Source: Saprospiraceae bacterium
GTDB taxonomy: Bacteria; Bacteroidota; Bacteroidia; Chitinophagales; Saprospiraceae
Length of the DNA stretch: 64,000 bases
Direction of reading: 5' to 3'
Assembly: GCA_028284395.1 (NCBI GenBank)
Contig: JANQRV010000188.1
Coordinates: forward strand, 1 to 64,000
Under the pieces are notes generated by a model that did not search any database, was not told the DNA's origin, and saw nothing but the letters and a program-made list of their open reading frames with translations. How positions within the stretch are numbered: position 1 is the first letter of the stretch; each line of letters begins with the position of its first letter. The position numbers were made by a program, and so were the translations under genes. Positions 53,705 through 63,585 of the stretch are shown in pieces.

Positions 53705-55993
53705 CTACTTGGAAATGTAGGCTGAAAAGTATTTGCATTCCGCAATAACGTCTTGTACAAATTGACTTCGACCAAAGTTGTTCCTAAGCATTTCAAAGTA
53801 ATCATAAGTTCTTTCCACGCCATAGGCATAATGGGCATTTCGTTCGCATTTTGCTGCCATATAGGTAGCTTTTGCCGCCAACTCAGCATCTTGCGCTCCT
53901 ATCCGCGCTTTTTCAAAATAGTAGAGTGCCTTAGAACAGTCAAAATTTTCGCGGTTGCCATTCGGGAAGTCCGGATGAGGAATTATACCATTGTCCTTTG
54001 CGGCTCGCCAAGGCGAAAGACTGGATCCACTACGGAAGTAGTCCATCGCCTTCCATGAATTGCCAAAATAGGACATATTGTAATAGGCAAGCCCTAACTG
54101 ATAGTAGTATTGAGCGGCTTGTCGAGGCTCTGCCCGGGCCTTATATTCTAGGCCGATGAGTTGATTCATTAATTGACCTTTGTTCAAAACCTGGACGGAG
54201 TCCGGAAATGGACAATGAACACAGTCGTTGATTCTCTCAACAAACGGATAGAATAGACCATAGTTGTCCCATTCTTTTTGGTCCATTTCTAGCATGGTTT
54301 CCATTGCGGCTTCGACCATGAAGTTGCTGAGAAAATAGGTTGCCTTCATGTCCAGTAAATCGTTTTCAATCGTAGTTGTGTCATTGGGGACTGATATCAT
54401 TGCTTTTTCAAAACGATTTTGCCTTGGCTTTCTAGCGATATTGATTAAGTCTTCAATGATACCTAGCTGAGGATTGGGTTTGAGATCGCTCAATGGGTGG
54501 TGCATGATGAAAGATTTACCAGGAAAGCCCTTTTCTTCGTAGAGCTTTGCGAAGCGGTCTCCCATGAAGTCTCTAAAATCACGATGCATTTGAAAAAGCT
54601 CATCTCTTTGTAGCCGAGAAGCTTCTCTCTCAATGCTGTCATTTACCATGTTGTAAGAGCTTATCTGAAGAGCCATTTCAAAAATTTCCAACTGCTCTTC
54701 CAGAGGATCATCATCTACAAATCTTCTGGCGTCTTTAAAGGTTCGAGCAGAGTCGTAGAAGTTGCCTGCCAACATCTCCAGATATCCTTCTGCAATTTTC
54801 CAGAGTCCAAGATCGGTTTCCCGGCCATCATCGATGACCATTTGTACAAACTCGTTGAGACCGAGTACATTTTTGCCGGCAATAGCTCTGGGTATACCAA
54901 AGTTATTTCTATTGTAAAATTTGTTGTCATTAAATTGCAAACCAAGAAGGTCTTTTTCCAATTTCTTTAATTCCTTGACCAATAGAAGCTTCAAATTTTC
55001 GTTTTCGGGATCAAACTGGTAGATGTGGTACAATTCTTCGATGATCTTGCTATTGCGCTCGCTGGCTCTCATGGCGTGAAGATTAGCGCGCTCTCTATCC
55101 GTTTGGCAAAGTCTTAGACAGGCTCGCCATTCCTCTTCTGTGTCCAAGTTAAAAGACAGATAAGCTTGGGTTCGGCGACTAGGGCATTCTCCAAATATCT
55201 TCGAAAATAAGTAGGAGGCCTCTACCTTGCGGTTTAACGCCATCATAGCACCGGCTTTGTGACTGTCGATCCAATATTCAATGATACTGGGATCATTGTC
55301 GATTTTTGGCATTAGATAATCGTATGTTTCTAGTACCCGACGATGTTGTTTGGCATAATGGATGAGGCGGATAATCTGGAAGGCATACCGCAGTTTAATG
55401 TAATGAGATTCAACCTTTTCAAACATTTCCAGGCCATCCTGAATTAGAAACTCCATGGACTCTACATCTCTTCGCTCATCTTTCCAAGGATCTAATTCTC
55501 CTACATACGGTTCACAATCTTTGGCAAAGATCAGGTAATCAATAGTCTCACTGCATTTGTGGCGGTGAAGGTATTTAGCAAATGTATTGGCAGAAAGGCT
55601 GCTGCTAAGTTTGATAGATGGGCTCAATACTGCCGTCTTTAATTGTTCTAATTCGCGAATGGACGCTGAGTAAACGAGATAGTCAATGTCCGGAATTTTA
55701 GGTTTGTTGCAAAACCGTTCCTGCCATTCTTGAAGATTTCCCTGCTGTGTTACGGTTTGTTGTCCAACATAATAGGCTTCTACATCATCCATGGGTAGAA
55801 AAAAGGGAGCAAAAGTTGAACTCAAATCAACGATATCGGGCTGGATAAAAGAGTATCCTCTGAATTCGTAAATGGGGCCGCAGGCATTAACGATCTTGAC
55901 TGGGATGGCTATAGAAACGATCAGTGTAGAGACAAACAATAGTTTGTGGAAGCTATCTCGCCAATTTTTGAATGATGCCTTGCAGTTGCTCAT
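53705..55993 (-). CDS. large exported TPR-like protein of unknown function
   Basis: 762 residues from ATG 55993 (MSNCKASFKNWRDSFHKLLFVSTLIVSIAIPVKIVNACGP), a signal anchor or signal peptide with a Cys after the hydrophobic core; an ATG at 56056 would add 21 residues. The mature start ACGPIYEFRGYSFIQPD recurs in my memory of Bacteroidota hypotheticals. The remainder is mainly helical, with TPR-like pairs such as YYYQLGLAYYNMSYFGNSWKAMDYF and NFYDSARTFKDARRF. Its start lies inside the 3' end of the upstream gene, so translation is probably coupled. Function unknown. Confidence 0.85.
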   Translation of the reverse strand: MSNCKASFKNWRDSFHKLLFVSTLIVSIAIPVKIVNACGPIYEFRGYSFIQPDIVDLSSTFAPFFLPMDDVEAYYVGQQTVTQQGNLQEWQERFCNKPKIPDIDYLVYSASIRELEQLKTAVLSPSIKLSSSLSANTFAKYLHRHKCSETIDYLIFAKDCEPYVGELDPWKDERRDVESMEFLIQDGLEMFEKVESHYIKLRYAFQIIRLIHYAKQHRRVLETYDYLMPKIDNDPSIIEYWIDSHKAGAMMALNRKVEASYLFSKIFGECPSRRTQAYLSFNLDTEEEWRACLRLCQTDRERANLHAMRASERNSKIIEELYHIYQFDPENENLKLLLVKELKKLEKDLLGLQFNDNKFYNRNNFGIPRAIAGKNVLGLNEFVQMVIDDGRETDLGLWKIAEGYLEMLAGNFYDSARTFKDARRFVDDDPLEEQLEIFEMALQISSYNMVNDSIEREASRLQRDELFQMHRDFRDFMGDRFAKLYEEKGFPGKSFIMHHPLSDLKPNPQLGIIEDLINIARKPRQNRFEKAMISVPNDTTTIENDLLDMKATYFLSNFMVEAAMETMLEMDQKEWDNYGLFYPFVERINDCVHCPFPDSVQVLNKGQLMNQLIGLEYKARAEPRQAAQYYYQLGLAYYNMSYFGNSWKAMDYFRSGSSLSPWRAAKDNGIIPHPDFPNGNRENFDCSKALYYFEKARIGAQDAELAAKATYMAAKCERNAHYAYGVERTYDYFEMLRNNFGRSQFVQDVIAECKYFSAYISK

Positions 55994-56999
55994 GTGAGTA
56001 AAATTTGATCGTGGTAGAATCCAGATGATAAAAGGAAACGGAAAACTGATCCGCATGAATGAATTCTGCTAAAGAGGTTGCCGTTTCGTCGAGTAAATCT
56101 ATGGCTATTGACTCAACTCTAATCTTATCGCCACGATATAAATAGGATGCCTTAATATAAGTACTTTTCTTCAACTGAAAGCGATTTTGACCTATTTTTG
56201 AAACGATGGAAGTATCGGTCAAATCTTCTTTACGCAGATTGTTTATCAACCGAATCATTTTGCCGTTTCGAAACACTACCCCCCAGGCGAATATAGGAAG
56301 TGCAATATCGAGTTCGAGTGGATATTCCCTGAATGGGATTAAATAGGAATTGACAGTTTCGGTGCTCAGAATGGAGTTGTTGTCTAACCATTCGTCGACT
56401 TCTCCAACATTGTAGACCATCAGCATTCCTCGATCTACTGGCGGTATGCCGGTTGACTTAAAATGCTTCAATTGATGTAATCGGATGGTCGCAGACAGTT
56501 GTGTCGCAGGATTTGCCTGAACCCGTCGCAATTCCCTCAAAAAAGAAAAATATTTCGCTCGTGTCTTGAGACTCCAGTCGCAGTCAAGCTGAATTTCTTT
56601 GAAGATTTGACCTGTGCCCAGGATGTCAATAAGTTCCTGCGTTTTCTTGGCCAGTTCCGGCACTTGCTCCGCAGGCATTTGCAAAAAAGTCCGATTGGTG
56701 ATAAAAATAGTTGGGACAATCTGCCCAAACGTACTTAGTGTTTTGTCAGATTTTAATACAGCTTTGGGAATGGCTCTTTTTTGAGTATAGTCCCAATCCA
56801 CATCAAAAAACTTAACATAAAGTTTTTCCATGTCCATTTCCTGCAGGTATTGTATTTCATCTCGTGACAACTCAAATTTGGTTTGCCAATGATAAAAAGC
56901 TGGAGTAATTGCCTTTTCGCGTCGATTGCATGCAGAGAGACATAGTAACAACAAAAGGATTATCGAAAGCCTTTCTCGGAAGGATTGATGGATCGGCAC
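55953..56999 (-). CDS. lipoprotein with TIM-barrel-like (DUF3142-like) domain
   Basis: 348 residues starting with a lipoprotein signal (LSIILLLLLCLSACNR). The main part resembles a barrel glycoside-hydrolase-like family: LYVKFFDVDWDY, IVPTIFITNRTF, FKEIQLDCDWSLKTRAKYFSFLRELRR (Asp pair like the acid residues in DUF3142), LSATIRLHQLKHF and LELDIALPIFAWGVVF. The acidic pair in a barrel strand end hints at glycosidase-like chemistry, but family membership is judged by eye. It overlaps the downstream TPR-like gene by 41 bases. Confidence 0.78.
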   Translation of the reverse strand: MPIHQSFRERLSIILLLLLCLSACNRREKAITPAFYHWQTKFELSRDEIQYLQEMDMEKLYVKFFDVDWDYTQKRAIPKAVLKSDKTLSTFGQIVPTIFITNRTFLQMPAEQVPELAKKTQELIDILGTGQIFKEIQLDCDWSLKTRAKYFSFLRELRRVQANPATQLSATIRLHQLKHFKSTGIPPVDRGMLMVYNVGEVDEWLDNNSILSTETVNSYLIPFREYPLELDIALPIFAWGVVFRNGKMIRLINNLRKEDLTDTSIVSKIGQNRFQLKKSTYIKASYLYRGDKIRVESIAIDLLDETATSLAEFIHADQFSVSFYHLDSTTIKFYSHEQLQGIIQKLAR

Positions 57000-57132
57000 A
57001 GATGAATATTTATGTTTTGTATTTGCTGGATTACCCCAAGTTACAAATAGGTCCGTCCTTTGATTAAGAATCCACTAAATTTTTTAATTGTAAAAATGTG
57101 GTATTTTGCAAGACTAAAAACCAACATCAACC

Positions 57133-58272
57133 ATGCTGAAAATTGGGTATGATGCGAAGCGACTATTCAATAATTTCACTGGACTGGGAAACTATAGTCG
57201 TACTTTGTTGCGCAGTTTGTCGGAGTATTATCCCGACCACGCTTATTACCTATACACCCCCAAAATCACACAAAGCGAAGATGCTCAATTTTTTCTGAAT
57301 AACCCTTCCTTTACCATTCGTATGCCACAACGAAAATGGTACGGTGCCTGGTGGAGAACTACAGGTGTTAAAAGAGACCTTCTTAAACGAAAGTTAGACT
57401 TATATCATGGATTAAGCCATGAAATCCCAGTAGGGATTAGGCAAACCGAGATCAAGTCGGTCGTAACGATTCACGATTTGATTTTTAAGCGTTACCCTCA
57501 TCACTATACCTTCATTGACCGAGCCATATATAATTCGAAATTTAAGTACGCTTGTGAAAATGCTGATCGAATAGTATCCATCAGTGAGAGTACCAAAAAA
57601 GATATTGTAGATTTTTACGGGATTGAAGCAGGGAAGATTGATGTGATTTATCAATCCTGTCACGATCGTTTTAAACAACAACGAAGTAAGAGTTCGATCA
57701 ATGAGGTGCTTGCTAAGTACAATATCCCAAGTGAGTTTCTCCTGTATGTAGGATCATTGACGGAGCGAAAAAATTTGCTCGGGATTTTAAAGGCGTATGA
57801 AATTTTAAAACAGGAGGAATGGATGCCTCTGGTAGTTGTGGGAAAAGGAGGAGAGTACAAGAAGAAAGTATTAAAATACATAGCCGAAAAGAAACTCACA
57901 AAGATGGTTAAGTTTGTCAATGTACACGATGACGAACTTCCTGCATTGTATCAGGCAGCAGCTGTCTTTATTTATTTATCCTACTGCGAGGGATTTGGAT
58001 TGCCGATAATCGAAGCACTATTCAGTCAGACGCCGGTCATTACATCCAATGTTTCTTCGCTTCCGGAAGCTGCTGGTCCCGATTCGCTCCTGATTTCGCC
58101 TGAGGATACGGAAGCATTGGTTCATGCGCTTCGTCGAATTCTAAGCGATAGTCAACTAAGAAATACTTGTATCAAGAAAGGATACGGTTACGCTCAAAAA
58201 TTCAGTACCGAGCCATTGACGACCCAATTGATGCAAACTTATCAAGAGGTATTGCAATCCAAATTGAGTTGA
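57133..58272 (+). CDS. glycosyltransferase family 4
   Basis: 379 residues, GT-B fold. The start MLKIGYDAKRLFNNFTGLGNYSRTLLRSL and LYHGLSHEIP lie in the acceptor lobe; the donor lobe has FLLYVGSLTERKNLLGILKAYE, VVVGKGG and the E-x7-E motif in CEGFGLPIIEALFSQTPVITSN. Retaining mechanism with a nucleotide-sugar donor; product unknown. It is divergent from the DUF3142-like gene and converges on the SprF-like gene. Confidence 0.93.
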   Translation: MLKIGYDAKRLFNNFTGLGNYSRTLLRSLSEYYPDHAYYLYTPKITQSEDAQFFLNNPSFTIRMPQRKWYGAWWRTTGVKRDLLKRKLDLYHGLSHEIPVGIRQTEIKSVVTIHDLIFKRYPHHYTFIDRAIYNSKFKYACENADRIVSISESTKKDIVDFYGIEAGKIDVIYQSCHDRFKQQRSKSSINEVLAKYNIPSEFLLYVGSLTERKNLLGILKAYEILKQEEWMPLVVVGKGGEYKKKVLKYIAEKKLTKMVKFVNVHDDELPALYQAAAVFIYLSYCEGFGLPIIEALFSQTPVITSNVSSLPEAAGPDSLLISPEDTEALVHALRRILSDSQLRNTCIKKGYGYAQKFSTEPLTTQLMQTYQEVLQSKLS

Positions 58273-58290
58273 GAGGAAGGGGGGATGCCC

Positions 58291-59337
58291 CTAAAAATAA
58301 GGACATTCTATCTTGTGTTTGCGTTTTCTTCGTGGATCTTTTACAACTCCGTTTGAACCAATGACGGGTTTCCCGAAAATATATACGAATGAAATTTCTG
58401 GCCCACCTCGGCCAAAGCTTGCCCTTGCAAGTGAGGAGATATTCACATCGTAGGAGAAAGTGAAGAGATAACTTCTAAGTTCCATTCTCAATGTCGCTAT
58501 AAAGGCGTCTAAGCCCAGTCGTCTATCCTGGTTGAGAGCCCTGATCCAACCACCGAGCATGAAGGCGGAAGGTGTCGTTTTCCCTCTTGACCAGGTATCG
58601 TAGCGAAGAAAAGTGCCGGCGGTAAATTGTTGATAAGGACCTTGCTTCATGTAAATGAAACTTGGAACAACTGTAACCTGTTTGGTCAAAGAGAGGTTAG
58701 ATCCTCCGTGGAAGACAAATCTGCGATACAATTGTTCGCTTACATTTTCTTTATCAATGAAAGAGTAGATGGGTTCATTTACATGGTAAATACTGCCTCC
58801 CAAGAAGATGAATTGATCTTTGGCTATCTTTTTATACCAGAGAATACCCGTTGAAATATCGAGCATGGATAACTGACTAGTCCCATTGTCGAAAAATTCC
58901 AAGTCGTGAGCAATAATTTTATTCGGATCGAAGAAGCTTCCAATACGACCTACTTGAATGCCAAGAGATAGTATATGGCTTCCCTTCTTGTCAAAGGAGC
59001 GAATGCTGGCAATGGAAAATCCCGCAAAATTGGTGGTGAAATCGAGATCACCTGCTACATCGGCGTAAAAATGCCCACCTAAGCCAATTGATTGATGTTT
59101 TCCCAACTCTAAGAAATTGCTGTCTCCGGAGAACATGAAGGTACGATAGTCGGCAGTTACGGAACGCCATTGGCTCCGGTAGTTAGCAATCAGACGAGAA
59201 GTCCCATTAAATACGCCGGTTGTTGCTGGATTGAGCAAGAAAGGGGAGGCATAGATATGCGACAAATGAATGTCCTGACTTTGACCAGTTGCCAGCGCTA
59301 AACAAAACAAAATGGAAAGTAGAAGTTTCAACTTCAT
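58291..59337 (-). CDS. PorP/SprF-family T9SS outer membrane protein
   Basis: 348 residues from ATG 59337 (MKLKLLLSILFCLALATGQSQ, a signal peptide); an ATG at 59376 is less likely. QDIHLSHIYASPFLLNPATTGVFNGTSRLIANYRSQWRS is the family hallmark at the N-terminus, followed by barrel strands such as SIGLGGHFYADVAGDL, ILSLGIQVGRIGS, IFLGGSIYHVNEP and LRSYLFTFSYDVNISSL with the end FVYIFG. In Flavobacterium, SprF is needed to export its neighbouring adhesin SprB. Here the gene follows the 1351-residue CHU_C adhesin, the classic arrangement. Confidence 0.92.
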   Translation of the reverse strand: MKLKLLLSILFCLALATGQSQDIHLSHIYASPFLLNPATTGVFNGTSRLIANYRSQWRSVTADYRTFMFSGDSNFLELGKHQSIGLGGHFYADVAGDLDFTTNFAGFSIASIRSFDKKGSHILSLGIQVGRIGSFFDPNKIIAHDLEFFDNGTSQLSMLDISTGILWYKKIAKDQFIFLGGSIYHVNEPIYSFIDKENVSEQLYRRFVFHGGSNLSLTKQVTVVPSFIYMKQGPYQQFTAGTFLRYDTWSRGKTTPSAFMLGGWIRALNQDRRLGLDAFIATLRMELRSYLFTFSYDVNISSLARASFGRGGPEISFVYIFGKPVIGSNGVVKDPRRKRKHKIECPYF

Positions 59338-59529
59338 AAGTTCGGTTTTAGAATGAAAAAATTTTTGGTCGTTCAATCGTGGTCTTTAACTGTTGAGGGA
59401 GCGAAAGTCTTGCTGCTGCACGCTATTCAGCTTCGAAGATGTTAGTAAGTGGTTTTGGTAGTAATTATTATTGACATTCATAGGATTACAATACATCTAC
59501 AAGTTACAAGGCCTCGCTCCCGACTACAG

Positions 59530-62500
59530 TTATTTTATGATGGTGATATTGCCCAGGTGATTGAATGTAGTACCATCCGGACAAACAATTTTTAAATGGA
59601 ATGCATATACTCCTGGGCTTACCCTTGTCTGATCCCGGTAAGTGCCATCCCAATGAGTTTCAAAATCATCGGCTGTAAAGACTTGTTCTCCCCAGCGGTC
59701 ATATATATGCAACCACTTCATTTCTGCGTCAATATATGGCTGGATGTAAAATTTGTCGTTTTGGCCATCGCCATTAGGAGAAAAGAAATTGGGTATTAGA
59801 AAATCTTCTGCAATGCAGTTGTTGCGTACAATGAGGGTGATTTCGTCTCGCTGTCGACAACCATCTCTATCGCTGACACTGATTTCATAGGTTGTTGTTT
59901 TGGTTGGACTTACAACAATTTCCATGCAATTCCGGCAGATGGTGTCGCCTTCCGATTGCCATAAGATGTCCTGAAAAGATGGATTGTAAAGGTTTTCGGG
60001 GCGTAACGTTACCTGATCACCAATTGCTATATTTTGATCTTTTCCCAACGCCACCTCAGGGCCATCAAGGACTTCAACGACCAACTGAGTTTGAATTGGT
60101 CGTCCACCACAACTAGCTCCAACGACAGTGTAAACAGTAGTGACATCAGGTGATGCCATTGGGTCGGGACAATCCGAGCAACTTAACCCAATGGAAGGAA
60201 TCCACTTGTAGCTACTGCTTTCTCCTTCGATCATTAGGTGTAAAGAGTCGCCATGACAAATGACACCACCGTCAGCAAAGATCTCGTCAATGGGGTCAAT
60301 TTCTAAGTTTAGGATGGTGAGACTGTCGCAACCAAGGTGATTGGTTTTAAGTTCAAGATACTCCCCAGCGTCCGAGATTTGCCGGCCATTGTAAAGAATA
60401 GATTCACCCTCACAAATGGTACTATCTACTTGTACAATCGAAATAGGATGGACGGTTAGGTCCAATATGAAAAGACTATCACAACCAGATTCAGTAGGAA
60501 TATTCTTTACGTAGATACCCGTTTCCTCATAATGACTGCCTTGGAAGAGATAGGATTCTCCCTGGCAGATTTCTGCCTGTGCAGTCTGTTTGTAAGTGGG
60601 ATTAATGGTGAGGGTATACCGAGTTAAGCTATCACAACCATCCGCTGAGGAAAGCAGGCCGGAATATACGCCAGGTTTAGTATAATATTGGTCTCCAATC
60701 AGGAACACTTCTCCTTGGCAAATCTCATACGTTACCTCGGTAATATTGGAAGGTGCGTGGATAATCTGTAGGTCAACGATGCTGTCACAGCCATTGGCCG
60801 CAGCAAAGGTATGGCTATATTCCCCTTTGTCAGGGTACAAAATTCCATTATAGTCGAATTCGGTTCCCGAGCAAACTAAGGCAGTCACCCTAGTGATTGG
60901 TTCCTCCAAAATGCTGAGTTCTAAAACCACTACGCTATCACAGCCGCGAACGGTCGACAAAGTATCAAAATAGAGCCCGGGTTCACTGATGATTTTGTCG
61001 TTAAAAAGATACGTTTCATCCTCACAGATCGAAGCGCTGAGATATTCGGTTTCGCTCTTGTAAACGATCAGGGTGATGTCAACTAAACTATCGCATCCAT
61101 CGACATCTTTGTAGAGTTCGCGATAGAAACCTGTTTCATTGTAGGCCTCTTTGCTGGTCAGGAATGATTCTCCCGAACAAATAGTTCTTACGATTTGCGT
61201 TTCGTTGGGAAGGCGGAACTCCAGCTCGAAATGGACTAGACTATCACAACCATTTTGAGTTTTGATCAATTCTGTGTACCATCCCGCATTGGTGAAGTTT
61301 TTACCATTGAAAAAATAGGAATCCCCTTCACATAAAGATACCGTATTATAGCTTTCAGAAGGCTTGACAACTTCCAATACCAATGTGACGATACTGTCGC
61401 AGATAGCTGAAGAAGAAGGTATTGTGTCTCTGAATATCCCTTGTTGATCGAGGCGGTGGCCTCTGAAAAGGTATTCTTCTCCCTCGCAAATGCTTGCAAA
61501 AATGATGCCTTCCGGCCTCTTGGCCACCTTCAAATCCAGTGTGATGATGCTATCACAGCCAAAACGGTTTTTAAGGACCTGATTGTAGATTCCTGGCAGC
61601 GTGTATGCTCTATCATTAAGAAAATAAGACTCTCCCTGGCATATTCGAGCCTCCGTCGGAGCAGAAAGCTCCGGTTTTTCGAAGTGGTATTCTAGAAAAT
61701 TATTGGTGTATTGGCATTCCTTTAATTGAAAGTTTTCTGTATGCCCGAGGAAAGAATCCAACCCTACAGGAATTGGAAGTTGTACTTGATCTTTTGTATT
61801 AACCAAGGCAAGGATATTTAACTTGTTGGTATTTAATGCTATAGGTTGGGGCTCTATTTGTTGGCATTGCCCCGGTCCAAGTGTGCGAGCTAATGTTAAA
61901 GATTGCACCTTTTGAGCAGTAATTTCACTGCTGCCAGTATAAATGGTGATTGGAGTCCCGATGGGTAAATCCGCCTGACCAAGGTTACATATTTGGAGGC
62001 CCAAGCGGATGCTATTGCTGCAATCAGTATTGACCGTCACAATTTCGATGTTGGCATCTGCCAGCGGTAAAGTAATCCTGCTTCTGTCTTGATTGAGATT
62101 GACTTGAGTTAGAAAGTTGTTGTATTCCTTATAGTTCTCTCGCATATTAGTTGGGATTCTGCCTTGTGGATCGATGCCCGTGATTGAATAGGCACTGGTA
62201 TGCCAAATTTTGGGAGCGCTGCCCCACGGATGACCTCCGGCCTCATAGATCTGCATAGCTTCCTTGCAAGTGACAATGATTTCTGCCTGGCCATCATTAT
62301 CTATATCTCCAATGGTTGGGTAACTAGAGCCGTTGGAGGCCATACATGGGGTATTAGCAATAGGGGTAGGTTGGTTCCCGAAGATGCGCAACGAGGTCTC
62401 ATCACGATATAGTAACTCTGCTGTTCCATTGTTATCAAAATCGAATGCGGTCATCGTAATATTTCCAGTGCGGTTTAGCGTACTTTCTTGCCAAAGTATT

Positions 62501-63585
62501 TCTCCTAGTTGTTTGGGAGCTGCAATATCGTCTAAGACCATGATGGCACCTGAAGTAGATAGGGCCATTTCCGGGTAAGGGTCTTCGTCAAAATTTGCGA
62601 TCGTTGCTCGGCTGGCAAACTGTCCGGGTAAGCTATTGAATTGGCCTCCTCCTAGCAATGCATCGGTTTGCAAATCCCAAATAGCAGTTTGCCCAGTTAC
62701 ACTCCAGCGTGTTAATACTGCATCCACATCACCATCGAGGTCCATGTCACCTAGCGAGACATTCGCGACAAATCCCCAGGTAAGCGAAGCATGTTTCCGA
62801 ACCAGTATCCATTGATTGGCAACAAAGTCGTATCGATAAATATGACTACCGTAAACCAATTCTACGTCACTTTGACCGTTCGGCGCTGGAGTGGGTATTG
62901 CATCGGCGGTGAAGGCAAACGCCCCATTGCCCGTAGCATTGAGTATCGGGAGTTCACCGGGGTAAACTTCACCTGTCAAGCTGTTGACCATCTTCCCACG
63001 ATTCGGAATGATCTCAGGTATTCCATCCTGATTAAGATCAATGATGTCCAGACGTTGGTCTTGGGCAGTGACCGTATTTGAAGAAGTATCCCACTTTTTT
63101 TCCATTTCTTGCGATTGTGGATTATACTCCCAACGTTGAAGCATCGTTCCAACCGACAAGAAGATATCGGGGTATCCGTTTTGATCGACGTCTCCTATCG
63201 TTGGCCCTCCATTACCTTCCGGAAGTGCAATTCCGGTCTCGATAACATATTCGATCTCACAAAGGTGAGGGTTGATAATCGCAAGACTTACTGATCCATT
63301 AGCTAAAGTGATAGCAATTTCAGTTTCTGAGTCACCATCGAAATCTGCAAAGACAGGAATTGCAGAAGTTTGGATTCCCGGTTGAAGCCATTCGCATTTG
63401 AGGATAGGTTCGAGGGTGAGAGAATCCTTCGCCAGGATGGTTTCACTGCAATCTGAATCCAGTTCGATCGGTTCTTGCAGAGGACTTGGTCTGAAAAACT
63501 TTGCAATTGCAACCGGTGCCAAATAGGCTACAGGAGTCGCAAGAATGGTCAGATGAATTAATACATTGAGGAATTGTAATCTCAT
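59530..63585 (-). CDS. giant surface adhesin: FG-GAP propeller, nine Cys-bearing repeats, CHU_C tail
   Basis: 1351 residues. A hydrophobic N-terminus is followed by a FG-GAP/VCBS propeller (about 40-470; FADFDGDSETEIAITL, GDVDQNGYPDIFLSVG, DINQDG-like turns) with Ca-binding DxDxDG loops. Residues about 645-1098 hold nine repeats of about 50 residues, each with C-x-G-E near the start, a G-x-Y turn and the ending GCDS. Two PKD-like segments follow, then a gliding-motility-associated C-terminal domain (CHU_C): IPNFFSPNGDGQNDKFYIQP ... LHIYDRWGEQVFTADDF ... FNHLGNITIIK, the type B sorting signal for T9SS. It probably is exported with the SprF-like protein encoded downstream; adhesion is inference. 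Confidence 0.93.
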   Translation of the reverse strand: MRLQFLNVLIHLTILATPVAYLAPVAIAKFFRPSPLQEPIELDSDCSETILAKDSLTLEPILKCEWLQPGIQTSAIPVFADFDGDSETEIAITLANGSVSLAIINPHLCEIEYVIETGIALPEGNGGPTIGDVDQNGYPDIFLSVGTMLQRWEYNPQSQEMEKKWDTSSNTVTAQDQRLDIIDLNQDGIPEIIPNRGKMVNSLTGEVYPGELPILNATGNGAFAFTADAIPTPAPNGQSDVELVYGSHIYRYDFVANQWILVRKHASLTWGFVANVSLGDMDLDGDVDAVLTRWSVTGQTAIWDLQTDALLGGGQFNSLPGQFASRATIANFDEDPYPEMALSTSGAIMVLDDIAAPKQLGEILWQESTLNRTGNITMTAFDFDNNGTAELLYRDETSLRIFGNQPTPIANTPCMASNGSSYPTIGDIDNDGQAEIIVTCKEAMQIYEAGGHPWGSAPKIWHTSAYSITGIDPQGRIPTNMRENYKEYNNFLTQVNLNQDRSRITLPLADANIEIVTVNTDCSNSIRLGLQICNLGQADLPIGTPITIYTGSSEITAQKVQSLTLARTLGPGQCQQIEPQPIALNTNKLNILALVNTKDQVQLPIPVGLDSFLGHTENFQLKECQYTNNFLEYHFEKPELSAPTEARICQGESYFLNDRAYTLPGIYNQVLKNRFGCDSIITLDLKVAKRPEGIIFASICEGEEYLFRGHRLDQQGIFRDTIPSSSAICDSIVTLVLEVVKPSESYNTVSLCEGDSYFFNGKNFTNAGWYTELIKTQNGCDSLVHFELEFRLPNETQIVRTICSGESFLTSKEAYNETGFYRELYKDVDGCDSLVDITLIVYKSETEYLSASICEDETYLFNDKIISEPGLYFDTLSTVRGCDSVVVLELSILEEPITRVTALVCSGTEFDYNGILYPDKGEYSHTFAAANGCDSIVDLQIIHAPSNITEVTYEICQGEVFLIGDQYYTKPGVYSGLLSSADGCDSLTRYTLTINPTYKQTAQAEICQGESYLFQGSHYEETGIYVKNIPTESGCDSLFILDLTVHPISIVQVDSTICEGESILYNGRQISDAGEYLELKTNHLGCDSLTILNLEIDPIDEIFADGGVICHGDSLHLMIEGESSSYKWIPSIGLSCSDCPDPMASPDVTTVYTVVGASCGGRPIQTQLVVEVLDGPEVALGKDQNIAIGDQVTLRPENLYNPSFQDILWQSEGDTICRNCMEIVVSPTKTTTYEISVSDRDGCRQRDEITLIVRNNCIAEDFLIPNFFSPNGDGQNDKFYIQPYIDAEMKWLHIYDRWGEQVFTADDFETHWDGTYRDQTRVSPGVYAFHLKIVCPDGTTFNHLGNITIIK

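Noticed and set aside
58278-58290. GGGG/CCCC mini hairpin between convergent glycosyltransferase and SprF-like genes
   Set aside because: Only four pairs, no T run; too short to call.
59397-59521. Perfect 8-bp inverted repeat GGGAGCGA/TCGCTCCC spanning 109 bases between the adhesin and SprF-like genes
   Set aside because: With such a long gap an 8-bp match in a 190-bp region is not far from chance, and the enclosed sequence shows no further clear folding; could be a 3' structure but not supported.
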